From NCBI GenBank assembly GCA_030770425.1, contig JASJFT010000005.1, positions 248,001 to 312,000 on the forward strand: 64,000 bases of DNA, read 5' to 3'. Both the position numbers and the translations under genes were made by a program. Under the pieces are notes generated by a model that saw only the letters and a program-made list of their open reading frames with translations, ran no database searches and was not told the DNA's origin. Positions 1-10,811 of the stretch are shown in pieces; within the stretch, counting starts at the first letter, position 1, and every line of letters starts with the position of its first letter. The stretch is from Darksidea phi (taxonomy: Eukaryota; Ascomycota; Dothideomycetes; Pleosporales; Lentitheciaceae).

Positions 1-2391
1 GACGCGGCACATGAGAGCACAATTGAGGAGCTTATGGATCGGGTACGAGCCGCTGAGGAGTCAGAAGCGATCATCGAGGATCTATCCGATCAGAAACAGC
101 AGTTGGAGGAACAGGCTGTAGAGAAAGATGCCACCATCGAGCAATATGTTACACTCAAGGAGCTCTCTGACGAAGTGGAGGTTCAGTTGGTGGATAGAGT
201 ACGCGAACTGTTGGACGAACACGACGCCAAGGACCTTGAGTTGGCCGATTGTCACCGCCAAATGATCGAAGACGCTGCCATCAAGGCTGACCAGGAACTC
301 CTCATTGGAAAGTTGCGCGAGTTTATCCTCGATACGCAATCCAGCATGTCGCAAGTTGAGACGATGAAGACGATGAGCGAGGACCACGTCAAGAAAATGA
401 CTGAACGCTTCAATGAGGCAATGGAGATGAATCGTGCCATGCGGAACGCTCGCATCAACGACATGAGCAAGACCATCGACGCTGAGCTTACAAAGCTGGC
501 TGCCAGCGAAGCCCGAGAAAAGCTCGACATCCTCAAGCAGTATCTGCCAGACTCGTTATCCGCGGAATACACGAACAACAGCATGCGGGCATACTTCCGA
601 GCTAAGAAGATCGCATTCGAAGCGTCCCTCGTACGTTCTCAACTGACTGTCATGGACGTTGCCAGCCCACAAGGCTTCGAACAGGCCCTGAGCGATATTC
701 ACCGGTGCGATGTGGCCGTTCATTTCGACCAGATTCAGTTTTATGCCGAGTACCTCCACGCGACCGCGGAACGCTGTAGTTTGGATCAATTCCAGACGGT
801 GGGCATCAAGTACGAACAGATGTCCGATATTGAGAAGATGATTGAGCGCACCTTGACCTGCTTCAAGCAGGACGACATCAACCTTAGAGACTTGGCTGTA
901 TCATCCCGTGGGCACGCAGAGATCATGAGCCGTGTTTCATACATGGAGGAGTCGCGCCCTGACTGCGAGCTCATCCTGCATGCGTCGCTCATTCGATCCA
1001 GCCTAGAACGCATCCGGGGTGATCTCGATGCAGTGAGGACAGCTTTGATGAGCGTTGACCTGCAAGACGCCATCGATAGTTTCCCAGGGGCACCCACAGT
1101 AATAAATGAATGCCTGGCATCGACTTCAAAGCTAGTGCAGGTGCTCACAACGCTCCAAAAGGACGGGCTATATCCTGTGTTCCCAGCCGGCGTCCAGGAA
1201 CTTGATGACGAGAGGCTCGCGGTCGAGCTATGCGCGAAAGCTGTGCAGCAGATTGCGCAAGACTTCGTGGCTTTCTTGGCAAATGAAGATGCGAAGCCGC
1301 TCGCAACTTCCGACGTAGTCAACATCTACCAGAGTCTCGTTATGAAGCAACAACAGCCAGACTTGCAAACCACACTGAAAGATATCCGGACGCGACTCGC
1401 CCAGCGGACTGAGTACGCATCCATTCTTATGAATACAGCCGAGATCGAGAGCTTCACCCCCCCTTGGGAGCTCAAAGCCCGCGACATCGAAGCGAAGAAG
1501 AGAGTCATGCTTGATGCGGAAAAGAAACTTTCGATCCTCACCGCTGAGCACCAGGCCACTCTTATCCAGATTCGCGAGCGAGAGGAGATCATTGACACGA
1601 AAGATCTAGAGATTGAGCACCTCAGGGCGAAGAACAAGGACCTTCTTGCTAAGACGGAAGAGCACCATCAGTTATTTAGCGAATTGAGCACGGCGATGCT
1701 GGAATTGTCCAGTCTAAGAAGTAAAGTTCGTGACCAGCAGATTGAAATTGCACGTTTGCAAGATGAAAGCCTACGCCTGCCAGCCCCCGAACCTATGGTT
1801 TTGCCAGCTCGGGATCATACACCAGCCGCCGAAATCCCACCGTCCACAATAAACACGTCAAGCTCTTCCACCACCTTTGTGCAAGCACTTTCAGACGAGA
1901 ACCACTGGCTCCGACGACGAGAGAATTCAGAGATGTTTGGACACAATCTCAATATCGTGTTCTCCCGCATGCGTAATCACCAGGTCGTTCAGGCTAGGAC
2001 GCGCTCGCGCCGTAAGCAAGCGCATGCCTCTGAGATGCTGGCCATGATGCTCAGCGTGCACGATCCAGCAATTTCGGAAACTCCTCAGCAGCCTTCTATG
2101 CAAGAAGATAGCGACTTTGCAGGTGACAAGTGGACACCGGATTGGAAGTCGACATCTGTTCCCCGCGACGAAGTCAGAGCTACTTCAACTAACAGCCGTC
2201 GCTCGCCTCTGCACCTAATGCCAATTCAGACATCCATCCGCGCGCGCTCAGTTTCGGATGGCCCCGAATCGTCTATAACCCATCTTGAGGATTTCAGTTT
2301 CATGGATCTATCTCCAATTGTAGAAAAGTTCGACATGACAGAGGATTTAGAGGGATTCAACGAGATCGCACTTGGTGTGGATCTGTTTTAG
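1..2391 (+). CDS. Dynactin p150Glued-like subunit, C-terminal part (5' end outside window)
   Basis: The frame is open from base 1 (the first ATG at 34 is internal) to the TAG at 2389-2391, so the gene starts upstream; about 796 residues are visible. Seen: a charged coiled coil over the first ~170 residues, a helical middle with the LKQYLPDS motif, a second coiled coil after residue ~495 introduced by FTPPWELKARDIEAKK, then a Ser/Thr/Pro-rich tail. In dynactin p150 a coiled coil, a block with a similar YLPDSF motif and a later PPW-L-R/K-x-E element occur in the same order. p150 links dynein to its cargo and to microtubules; the CAP-Gly end would lie upstream. The family call rests on these motifs only; another coiled-coil transport protein is possible. 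No intron is visible. Confidence 0.65.
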   Translation, partial: DAAHESTIEELMDRVRAAEESEAIIEDLSDQKQQLEEQAVEKDATIEQYVTLKELSDEVEVQLVDRVRELLDEHDAKDLELADCHRQMIEDAAIKADQELLIGKLREFILDTQSSMSQVETMKTMSEDHVKKMTERFNEAMEMNRAMRNARINDMSKTIDAELTKLAASEAREKLDILKQYLPDSLSAEYTNNSMRAYFRAKKIAFEASLVRSQLTVMDVASPQGFEQALSDIHRCDVAVHFDQIQFYAEYLHATAERCSLDQFQTVGIKYEQMSDIEKMIERTLTCFKQDDINLRDLAVSSRGHAEIMSRVSYMEESRPDCELILHASLIRSSLERIRGDLDAVRTALMSVDLQDAIDSFPGAPTVINECLASTSKLVQVLTTLQKDGLYPVFPAGVQELDDERLAVELCAKAVQQIAQDFVAFLANEDAKPLATSDVVNIYQSLVMKQQQPDLQTTLKDIRTRLAQRTEYASILMNTAEIESFTPPWELKARDIEAKKRVMLDAEKKLSILTAEHQATLIQIREREEIIDTKDLEIEHLRAKNKDLLAKTEEHHQLFSELSTAMLELSSLRSKVRDQQIEIARLQDESLRLPAPEPMVLPARDHTPAAEIPPSTINTSSSSTTFVQALSDENHWLRRRENSEMFGHNLNIVFSRMRNHQVVQARTRSRRKQAHASEMLAMMLSVHDPAISETPQQPSMQEDSDFAGDKWTPDWKSTSVPRDEVRATSTNSRRSPLHLMPIQTSIRARSVSDGPESSITHLEDFSFMDLSPIVEKFDMTEDLEGFNEIALGVDLF

Positions 2392-3376
2392 TCCAGTGGG
2401 CGGCTCGCGTCGGACTACCGGTTTCCGGCGTTCTGCTTTGGTTTATAGGCCTTTTGCGGCTACTACGAAAGAGGTTCTGCATATTCGTGAGGGTCTCCAC
2501 GTCTTCGGCATTCATGCCAGATTTGGGTTTTATTGGCGTTTTGCTTTAGTTTATCCATTCTGACCGCACTCAGAATGGTTTGCGCAGCATTGTTAGCGCC
2601 GGTTCTTAGCGTTCAGCGTTCATTCCTAGCATGATACCCCGAGAGTGGCTCTCTCGTTTGTATTTTTTCTATTACACGAACAGTACCGACATATGCACGT
2701 AAACCTACCCATCTACGTGACGCGCTTAGTAAGTTAAGTACGCTTTGTAATAGATATTCCGCAATCCGGTATTATACGCAAAAAGGCTGGCGACGATACC
2801 GGCAGCTGCAATGCCTGTAGAAGCGGCAAGGAATATCTGATGCCATCATAATACACCAGTTGTGCTTTTAGTTAAAGGAGAGTCGCGAGTGTCTTATGTC
2901 ATCAACGATCTTTATCGAGTCAACAATTTTCAAGGCATTGCCATGGTGAATCCAATACCTGTGCCTTATTTGGTATGCCATTCAAGGCGCTGGGGAAGGT
3001 CCAGCTGAGAGTGTCTTGAACAATGTTGCGGTAATTGTTACACCCCATACGTTACCCAAGAGCGAATCAGATGCACGGTAGAGGCAGACACTGCATGGCC
3101 TGGAAAGATCAGCTTCACCTACACGTATACCATCGAGACTGACATACCTGAGTGATCAAAAGAGGCCATCGTAGGCTTGTCGTAGAAAGATAGTGAAGTG
3201 ACCAGTCCATTCCCGAAAGTCATGAACACGGCACCAAGGCGCACCGGACTGATAAGCCTTCTCCATCGCGCCATGACTACGCCTGCAATGGCGCTTCTAA
3301 TGAGCGTCGCTAAAGACGAGATGGCAAGGCGAGCGTCAATCTTGTTCCCCGCGATCTTCCACCCTGGGGTGCGAGC
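2392..3376. other. Intergenic, no gene seen
   Basis: There is no ORF of recognisable family on either strand. The right part, from about 3100, may hold the unrecognisable 5' portion of the arylsulfotransferase-like pseudogene that follows. Confidence 0.5.
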
Positions 3377-4342
3377 GCAGAGCAGCAGTGGATTGTGAAT
3401 GCCCTCTTCCAAGAGTTTGACATCACCACTAGAGAATTGCTGTTCCGATGGTCTGTGTTCTCATCTCAAGAGCCTACTGTGAGGCAATGTATGTGTACTG
3501 ATACCAACGGAATATAGAGTCTGTAGAGACTGTACTGCCAATCAAGAGTGGTCAAGCTGGGCCCAGCTATGACTCTCCCGATGCTTGGGACTACTTCCAC
3601 ATCAACAGCGTTGCCAAGAATGCCGACGGCGACTACACTATTTCTGCTAGTGACACATGCTCAGTCCGCAGGTCAACGGTTCTAATGGATCCATCATCGG
3701 GCGCTTAGCAGGCAAAAAGTTATCATCCGCACTCGGAACGAACGTAGCTTTCTGTTTCCAGCACCGCGCTCGCTTCTACCCTAAGCTGAAAGGTAAGGAC
3801 GAAGACGACAGCATCGAATACATCTCTCTCTATGATAACTCTGCTCACGGCACCGAAGATGGACGTGGCTCTAAAGTCCACACTGCTCCAACTAGCAGTG
3901 GCAAGATTATCAACTTGACACTGAATCTTGGACCGCCGAACTCGTACAAGGCTTCTACCCTCCTAATAATCTTCTTTTCAAGTCACAGGGCTCTACCTAA
4001 GTCCTACCCGACGGAAACGCCGTCAACAGCTGGGATTCCGAGGGCGCCTTGACTGAGTACAATTCCAAGGGTAATGCCCCTTTCCACACATACATGGATT
4101 CCAGCTATCTTCGTCTTAGCGTCGAACTACCGCGGCTTCCGCTATAGTTGGGTTGGTCTTCCGAGCGAAGTTCCTGTTATTGTCATGCAAGGCGAGCTTG
4201 ACAGGATCTGAGTGGCCGCATCTCGCTTGTCACGAGCCGAAATGACTCTGAAGCCAAGGTCAATATTGATTTGGTAGGCGAGGTATGGGTTGGTATTGGT
4301 ATAAGTTCTTAGGCGCTCGTTAGTCCTCTGTTGTGTACACAC
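3377..4342 (+). pseudogene. Arylsulfotransferase (ASST)-like pseudogene
   Basis: Fragments of one protein family appear in order but in shifting frames. A block at 3377-3460 encodes WIVNALFQEFDI. At 3531-3660 are SYDSPDAWDYFHINSVAKN and ISASDTC. At 3660-3935 come an NGSNGSIIGRLAGKK segment, AFCFQHRARF and NSAHGTEDGRG. At 3938-4000 is ELVQGFYPPNNLLF, and at 4001-4190 VLPDGNAV and NYRGFRYSW. These match the fungal ASST (Arylsulfotran_2) beta-propeller family of large, usually secreted or membrane-anchored proteins. Frameshifts fall near 3655 and 3938. A TAA at 3998-4000 stands where the family usually has Gln before VLP, which fits CAA to TAA. The N-terminal third is not recognisable. It is almost certainly non-functional. 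Confidence 0.75.
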
Positions 4343-4543
4343 GTGCCTCCATCATCGCGCCGAAGCCATACTAGACACGAAATATGTCGAGAGATACACG
4401 GCTGTTACATCAGTCTTAGTCTCCTCTGCAAATATTGATCGCTAAATGCCATTCAGTTTGTTGATAGCTACTATGATGAACAAATCAAGGTTTCGCACTC
4501 TAATCAAAAAGCCATCACACAACACATCCTGTCACAAACTACT

Positions 4544-5970
4544 TCAAGCGTCCTTCGCCATGCTGACCAACCCCTCCCATGTCTCTCTCACTGTAGGCTG
4601 AATCTGGCTCGCTGGCAGCGTAAACCCATTAGTACCCGTATCCCTCAGCTCATACGTGTACGAATATGTCGCGTTTCCAGTGCTATCGGTGTAATCTGTA
4701 GAATCTCCCGTAGTCGCATAGAGCGTAGCACAAGCCGCACCAATAGTATAACGGGTACCAGAGACGGCGCGGATGGCGGCTGCCGCACGGGTAGCAAGGG
4801 ATCGGTGCTGCGCCTGGTTGTGGACAACGAGGTTGCAGTCGTAGCCGTATGCTATGCTTATTTTAGTATTTGCCTCACCATATCTGAAAGGCGAGAAGAC
4901 GCTTACGCCAGAGGATGTACTGTCCGTAGGAGTGGATGTCCAAATACAAAGCGATGCCCTTTGAATCCCTCAATTGGTTGATTTGTGTTCGAAGACCTAA
5001 GTTCTCAGGCGAATCACCGGCTGCTTGGCCTTTGTAGGTCTCGGAGCAGGGGTTAGTCGAGGCGCCTCCGGGGACTTCCCATTTGAAAGGCCAGTTGCGG
5101 TTGATGTCTCGGCCGACACAGGAACTGCTGCTAACGGTTTGGCGGTTTTTACGCCAGAGACGGTCTGTAGTTTGGGAGTAGACGAAGCCTGCATGAGTGT
5201 TAGAGCTGCAAGATAATGAAGAAGGCTCTGGTAAGAGAAAATGTACCATCGGGATTCACAACGGGAATGATATAGTAATCGAACTTGTCAACCAGCGCTT
5301 TAACTGTCGCATTTCCAGCATACTTGGTGAGAAGCTGCCAGGCAAAGTACTCCGTGGTCATCGTGGTGATCCACTCGCGAGCGTGGACTGTGCCGTGAAT
5401 GACCACAGCCGGCCTTGAGCCTTTGCCGCCGCTGCCCCAAATGTGAATTCCGGTCAACGCACGCCCTTTGGACGGAGCTTCCGGTGGTAAATATCTCTGA
5501 CTGGCTTGTGAAACTGCCCTGTAAATCTCTCAGAAAGGTCAGGTGGTCGGAGTACGCGTGATATGCTGTGAACCATGTTTCGCTAGGAACTGCTTCGATT
5601 AGCTAGGGACTAAAGATGACCTGAGAATCGTACCAGCCAAAGCACTGAATTCGCGCTCCGCTGCTACCAGCCCGCCCTCTTCCGCCAATGCAGCACCAAC
5701 ATCTTCATTAATGATACTGCTCTCTGTGGCTAGAGCAGTAAGAGCATCGACGTTGTCCGGTGCCACAACCACGTCGAGGTGAGAAGCCTTTCCAGGGTTC
5801 AAGACATGAGCTGCAAGCTCTTCGATTTGAGCCTCGATCTCATCGTTCGCTTCGGGTAGCGCGAGACGAACGACTTTGAAGCCACTGTAGTCGATGTTCT
5901 CCTCTACTCTCGGAACGATAACAGAGCAGGTAAGTGAAACTAGAGAGCCGAGAAGTAGTAATGACTTCAT
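4544..5970 (-). CDS. Secreted zinc metallocarboxypeptidase, M14 family, with one frameshift
   Basis: Proposed exons on the minus strand: 5970-5634, 5589-5247, 5188-4907 and 4851-4544. Introns of 44, 58 and 55 bp have GT-AG ends. ATG 5970 is preferred over an upstream in-frame ATG because it starts directly with a signal peptide ([16 protein letters not shown]). A propeptide follows, then the M14 catalytic domain: the zinc ligands H and E in [10 protein letters not shown], the catalytic region [10 protein letters not shown], the third ligand in [11 protein letters not shown], and the catalytic Glu in YTYELRDTG. The enzyme removes C-terminal residues from peptides outside the cell. Odd: in exon 2 the frame slips by one base at the AAAGGG run (plus strand 5464-5470) while both sides stay well conserved. 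This is either a young frameshift or a consensus error. Family identity is secure; function in this strain is not. Confidence 0.85.
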
Positions 5971-6045
5971 GATAAATTGTATCCACTGCAAATGTGGGAG
6001 AAGATTGCTACACCTGCATTGGCCAAACTCACAAGGACACTCTCC

Positions 6046-6052
6046 TCTTTAT
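6046..6052 (-). promoter_or_regulatory. Possible TATA box of the M14 carboxypeptidase gene
   Basis: TATAAAG reads on the minus strand about 76 bp upstream of ATG 5970, a reasonable distance for a fungal core promoter with a short leader. The assignment rests on motif and position only. Confidence 0.35.
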
Positions 6053-6513
6053 ATTCATCACCGTTGCAACTCGAGGAGCGATAACCTGCCGATCTTGTTA
6101 CTTCGACGCAGAAGGCAGGTACCCGTGCTAAGGTACATGCAAGCACCGGAGATGGACGCTTGATAGGGCAACTCGGTAGATTATGAGGTGTGGGTGGACG
6201 TTCAATCTAATCATCGTGGGATACGTTTCTTGGCTAGAAAATAGTTCTGTCATGTTGTTCGCTGACGTGCTGGTGCAATGAGCGGAAGTATGGCTTGGCC
6301 GGTCCGAATTAGGAAGGTGAAGTGAACCAAGGCATTGAGGGGGCTTGGCTGGCGCCGGATGTTAAGCAAACATTCATAGGCGCAACAAGAAAATGACGGG
6401 TTTGTTATGGAACGGATAATCGCTTGGAATTTACTCAAATTGCCCTTACTTGGTGATCTCTCCATTGCTGTCTAGTTATCTTCTTCCAGCTTACTACCTT
6501 AGCCCGCTGGGGT

Positions 6514-6660
6514 CTATCGAGTATTGTTTGTCAAGGTTTCTTATTACAACGTTGCGACAACGTGCTATATTAGAACAGACTTGTCACAGACTTGCGACAA
6601 AGCTCAACAGAGCTCTAGCAAATGTTTTATTAGAAAACCTTGACGAACAATGTTCAACCG
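6514..6660. mobile_element. Small inverted-repeat element, MITE-like
   Basis: ATTGTTTGTCAAGGTTT at 6523-6539 is matched in inverted orientation at 6635-6651 with one mismatch, and similarity runs outward and inward for some further bases. The interior is AT-rich, carries several TTGCGACAA/CTTGTC-like motifs and has no coding capacity. A length of about 140 bp with terminal inverted repeats fits a non-autonomous DNA transposon. No clear target-site duplication was found, so a simple foldback sequence is possible. Confidence 0.45.
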
Positions 6661-7143
6661 CTCCGGTACTTCTACTTTTACCTTCATAGCCTTCTTCAGC
6701 GGCGCACGATTGAGCTAAGATACTAATTTCTAGCTGTATCTCCTCATTGGTAATTGGTATGCGATTCGTGGCTAGAGTGTAAATAAGTGAATGGGCTCCG
6801 ATGCTCAAAATACTCTCCTTCCTCATATCTATATCTATAATGAATATCGTGGCTTGATTCGCACTGCCGTATCTTATCGAAATTGATAGTAAAAACTTTA
6901 AGGTCGAGACGTCCCACATCCTCGTGACAAGAAATTGAATGGGGCCGCAAGATCAAAATTTAACAGCTTCCATCGTGGATATCTTATACTGCCGAAGGTC
7001 TCTCCCTACAACAAGCCGGCTGGTCTAGGCATGGTGGAGTTGCACGATTACCGGACCCATCACTTCTGGGATTATGGCGCTGGCTAATAGGCATACCAAT
7101 AAGTTCGGTAGTGCGAGCTCGTCTGAAGAACTGTTCAATGGCT
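6661..7143. other. Intergenic, no gene seen
   Basis: This is an AT-rich spacer between the inverted-repeat element and the 7TM pseudogene. Short minus-strand ORFs here have no family features. Confidence 0.4.
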
Positions 7144-8560
7144 CTAGTTCTCTTGTACGTCTACTGCCCGCTTAGTGGCCGCTTTGCTCTCGACCTTGAG
7201 GCCCGAATCACTTGTGAGAGAGCCTAAATCCGTCGCGATTCTTTCAGTAACTATATCCCCACTGCCCTTATTGTGGCTAACGACATGGTCAAGTTCATAG
7301 TAGCCGGCCGCCGTTGTGTTGGTAGCTGACCTTCCCCTAGGTTCCGATTCAGTGGATGAACCCAACGTTGATCGCAGCCATTGCAATATGCGAGGGAACA
7401 ACCCTCCTTCTTTAAAAAGCGGACCGTAGGTTGGTAAACAAGCGGCAATGACGGAAGTATTTGGCTCGATTTCCGCCCAAATAAATGCTCGCGTGATGGA
7501 GCTATACTGATTTTCTCCGTAATCCGTAAGACGGTATATGGTCTTGTAAAGCACGACGAAGCGAACAATAGCGGAGATGCAGACGAAGCCTCCCAACCAG
7601 AATATTCCGAGGATTGAGATCTTGCGCTTCAAGTCGACTCGCAGCGTTTTGATGACCGGAATGGGGAAACAGAGTATAACCACGTCAAAGAAGACGGAGA
7701 GAGCGGAATACTATACAATTTGAGTGGTTCGATTAGCAGATATTCCAAGGCTGAATAATAAATAAAGGTGTGTTTATATATGGTATTTTTATGATGATTG
7801 GCTTCCGCGATAACTTCCCCGGAAAGTCAAGGAGAAAGCTTACTGCGTGTAAGTTAGCATAAAGCTGTCGCTATTCGTAACTTCTACTTACCCGAGAGAT
7901 ACCAGGTGTTGAAGTTGAAGCGGTGTTTAGCATGTGCGGCATCTTTCCATGCCGAATCGATGGGATCGGTCGACAAGCAAACGAGCTAGGCTTTGTAAGC
8001 GTAGCCATTTTTTGGCAGAGGAATGTGGACGTACAATCAAGGATGAGGTCCACCAAAGGCTAAGTATAATGATCATGGCAAAGCAAGCTTTGCGAAAACG
8101 ATCGTTCACGGAGAACATGCGCCAGTAGAAGAGTAGGATCGATACCTTGACGGTGAAGAGCGACGTAATAAGGAAGAAACTCGATATCCACAGTGTCTGC
8201 TCGGGCTGGATTAGTTATAGCTTTGATTGGCGGACATGGAAAAAATTCCTACCCTCAGTGCCATTTGGGCGTATTCGCGCGGTGGGATCACGATAGTATT
8301 CACACCACCTAGGCATCCTGCTACTATAGTATTGATAGAATGCCCCCAACAGAGAAGCCGTAAGATGTAAGCCCCACCATAAATAGTCCAAAGGCGAGGA
8401 AGCTCACTAGTGAAAGTAAGATAGTCCAGTCGTCCCCTGTCAAGATGCCACATCTTTGCCATCTCTTGGCACAGAACCTCAGAATAACGCCCAAAGATGC
8501 AATCAAAGGAAATGAGATTGCGACACCGAGTAAAGACGAATTGACGAACGAAGCGTTCAT
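7144..8560 (-). pseudogene. Fungal rhodopsin-like (SAT4/PTH11-type) 7TM protein gene, frameshifted
   Basis: ATG 8560 opens an N-terminal block of the fungal rhodopsin-like 7TM family: membrane helix ISFPLIASLGVILRFCAKRW followed by GILTGDDWTI. Helices continue as LWISSFFLITSLFTVKVSIL and FYWRMF, then NTWYLS, VVILCFPIPVIKTLRVDLKR, WLGGFVC and a polar tail ending at 7144. The frame breaks twice. A run of five G (plus 8343-8347) would need a sixth, and about five extra bases sit near 7954-7972 between CRPI and the AWKD block. Introns at 8197-8252 and 7991-8034 are clear; the last intron, from 7891 to about 7711, has unclear phase. Proteins of this class are mostly uncharacterised, and some are receptors. 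Two independent shifts make a pseudogene more likely than sequencing error. An intact relative lies at 14018-15352. Confidence 0.65.
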
Positions 8561-10305
8561 GGTGACAGCGACAACTCGTAGAACGATCAGTTTTGGTAAG
8601 AAGGAATGGCCTTGAAGGTTAATCATATGGGCATCGGAACAGGAGCTCGTATTGCATAAGAAATTATTGGGTGCTATTGTACGGGCTAAGCTGACGACAG
8701 CTGCAGTATGACAAGGATGTAGCGCATGGTTCATAGTATGCGGACCCCACGCGAAACTTGAGATTTGCCTAAATTGATACGATGCCAAAACGGAATCGTA
8801 TCCTTGGGGGAGGCATTTCCCAGTGGGCGGTCGTTGATATCTTCAAACCTTTTTCAAACGAGAGCATGTGTCTTTTAGCACTCCAGTAGTCGCCAATACT
8901 GTGAAAGTGAAAAGGTGACCTACAAGGTGCAAAAGTTATGGTTCATACCAGAATGCTAGAATGGTATCTTAGTTTACGTCTAAGAAAGCCTCAAGAGTCT
9001 CATGCCTGACATTTATTGTCCGGAGTGTTAATTTGTTAGCTTGGAACCTGGTGGCTACTTCTGCTGTGAAGATATCTAACACGGGACCGGAGTATACTTT
9101 ACACGACTTGGTGTGCTGACTGCAGATGCAATGAAACGTGGAAAATGAGGAACACCGTATTAAAGGTGAAACGAGCGTAGTTTGGCAAGCGAAGATAGTA
9201 AAAAAGGGGAAACGAGGAAAAAGAAGTGGAACGGCGGTAACGTTACGCAAAAGGGCATAAAGTGCGCATGCCGGTCAGGACGGTAACGAGACAGGTTGAT
9301 GCCGAAGGGGAGGTTAAGGAAGGACGGGAGCGAGCCGAACGGAGCTGAGTTAGCAGAGCGCAGGACGCCCTATTTGTACTAGGGAACTTCTCAACTGGGA
9401 CCTTACAGATCTGACAACTCCTCGTATTCTGCGCCTTTTTTCTTAGGCAATCTGCCCACACGCCCCCACATGCTTTTAAAGCCACTCTCAAGTTCCTCGG
9501 CTTTCCACAAGTCCAGGATCGGAGTACAAAGCTTATTGACCGAAGCTTTGACATGAATCTAATCATCGCAGATCTGCAAGGTCGCAAATATGCTGTTGCT
9601 CCGGATCATGGCTGTCCCAACAACCATTCGCAAGTTGCTATGGTCCGGTGTCCTTCTGCAGGAGTCATGCCGGGCTTAACCTAGTGAGACGGGGGGACTT
9701 TAATTTCGTGCAGCTTCGGGAGATATCACCCAAGCGCTCTATTGCAGCTTACATCTCTTTCTTTCAATTGCCGTTAATGGAGCGAACCGCTTTGACTGTG
9801 ATCTGATTTTTTCAAGGGGTTTTCGTATTTCGCGCACTATGGAAAGGAAAGGCCATGGAAATGAATCGCCAGATAGTATAGGGCATTCCCACTAATCTTT
9901 TCGATAGTTTTGTATTGAGTCGCTGATATTCCTTCCTGCTGCATTCTTGATAGCTTGCAAGTAGCTAAGACGAACTTCCTGTGGAGAGGGGAGAAGCGTC
10001 GTCCATCAACGATCAACCCTTTGATTGCTACCGCATGAAGCGTGCTGCAATAGCCTAAGAAGGCTGGAAACCGTAGTGAGGACTGCAATTAGTGCCCGGG
10101 TGTGATGTTTATAGTGTTGTAATTTAACGTAGGTAGGCGTCGACGCGGTCCATGGATGACTGTTTTCAACGCCGCATTTCTGATGGCTCTTCATCCACGA
10201 ACTGTGGTAAGGCAAGCATATGAACCAGTGCCCTTCTCTTATCTACACACTTTTAAATCAACTTATTTTCATGAATCAACTGCAGCCGTGACTTATAACA
10301 ACTTT
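8561..10305. other. Intergenic, no confident gene
   Basis: Several ORFs of 70-115 codons occur on the minus strand (for example 9243-9587), but none has recognisable domains or a signal peptide, and no intron-linked set was found. Confidence 0.4.
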
Positions 10306-10346
10306 TTCCGCGAGTTTGACGATGCGATGGCTGCTACTCATTCGAT
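10306..10346 (+). repeat. Dispersed 41-bp sequence, copy 1
   Basis: This segment, starting TTCCGCGAGTTTGACGATGC, matches 46149-46189 in 39 of 41 bases. The two differences are both C/T transitions. It is probably a remnant of a repeated element. Confidence 0.5.
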
Positions 10347-10447
10347 GACTGAAAACAACACGACACCCCTACAGTAGCCTAACTTGACCAAACGATCTCT
10401 CTTGGTTATGCGTTTTTTTTTATAGCGGTGACCATAGTCTTTCTCTT

Positions 10448-10729
10448 GTGGTACCCCAGACGGGGATATCGAGAAAAGAAGGAACAGCAGTTGAGCAATT
10501 ATGGCCAAGCGAAGAACTGCGGAGCGAGGGCAGATACGAGATGGATGGACCTGCCGTATGTGACGCAGACGGCATCCACTACCATGAGCTGTATTATGAA
10601 GGACTCCAGATGGCCGTTAATGTAGGTCCCAGGTTTGAACTTAGCGGAGTTGTACCGTCACATGAGCTGACGGATAACAGAACTATGAGCGGCAAGAAGT
10701 TGGAGCTTGGTGCACCTGGAACGAAATAG
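10448..10729 (+). pseudogene. Possible 3' remnant of a membrane-protein gene
   Basis: A 93-codon ORF lacking ATG (it opens on GTG) follows a hydrophobic TIVFLLWYP stretch in the neighbouring frame. Its sequence has spaced acidic/proline motifs (MDGPAV, YHELYYEG, FELSGVVPSHEL) like the cytoplasmic tails of fungal single-span surface proteins. No upstream ectodomain was found. It may be only chance; no function is assigned. Confidence 0.25.
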
Positions 10730-10811
10730 GGTGCAGTCAGAAATAGTATAGGGGATGACGCCCCACAGCTTGTTTGAATTTATTCAAAATATGAAATAGC
10801 TCCAAGCAAGT

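Noticed and set aside
786..1325. 179-codon minus-strand ORF within the dynactin-like gene
   Set aside because: Ser-rich shadow of the plus-strand coding sequence.
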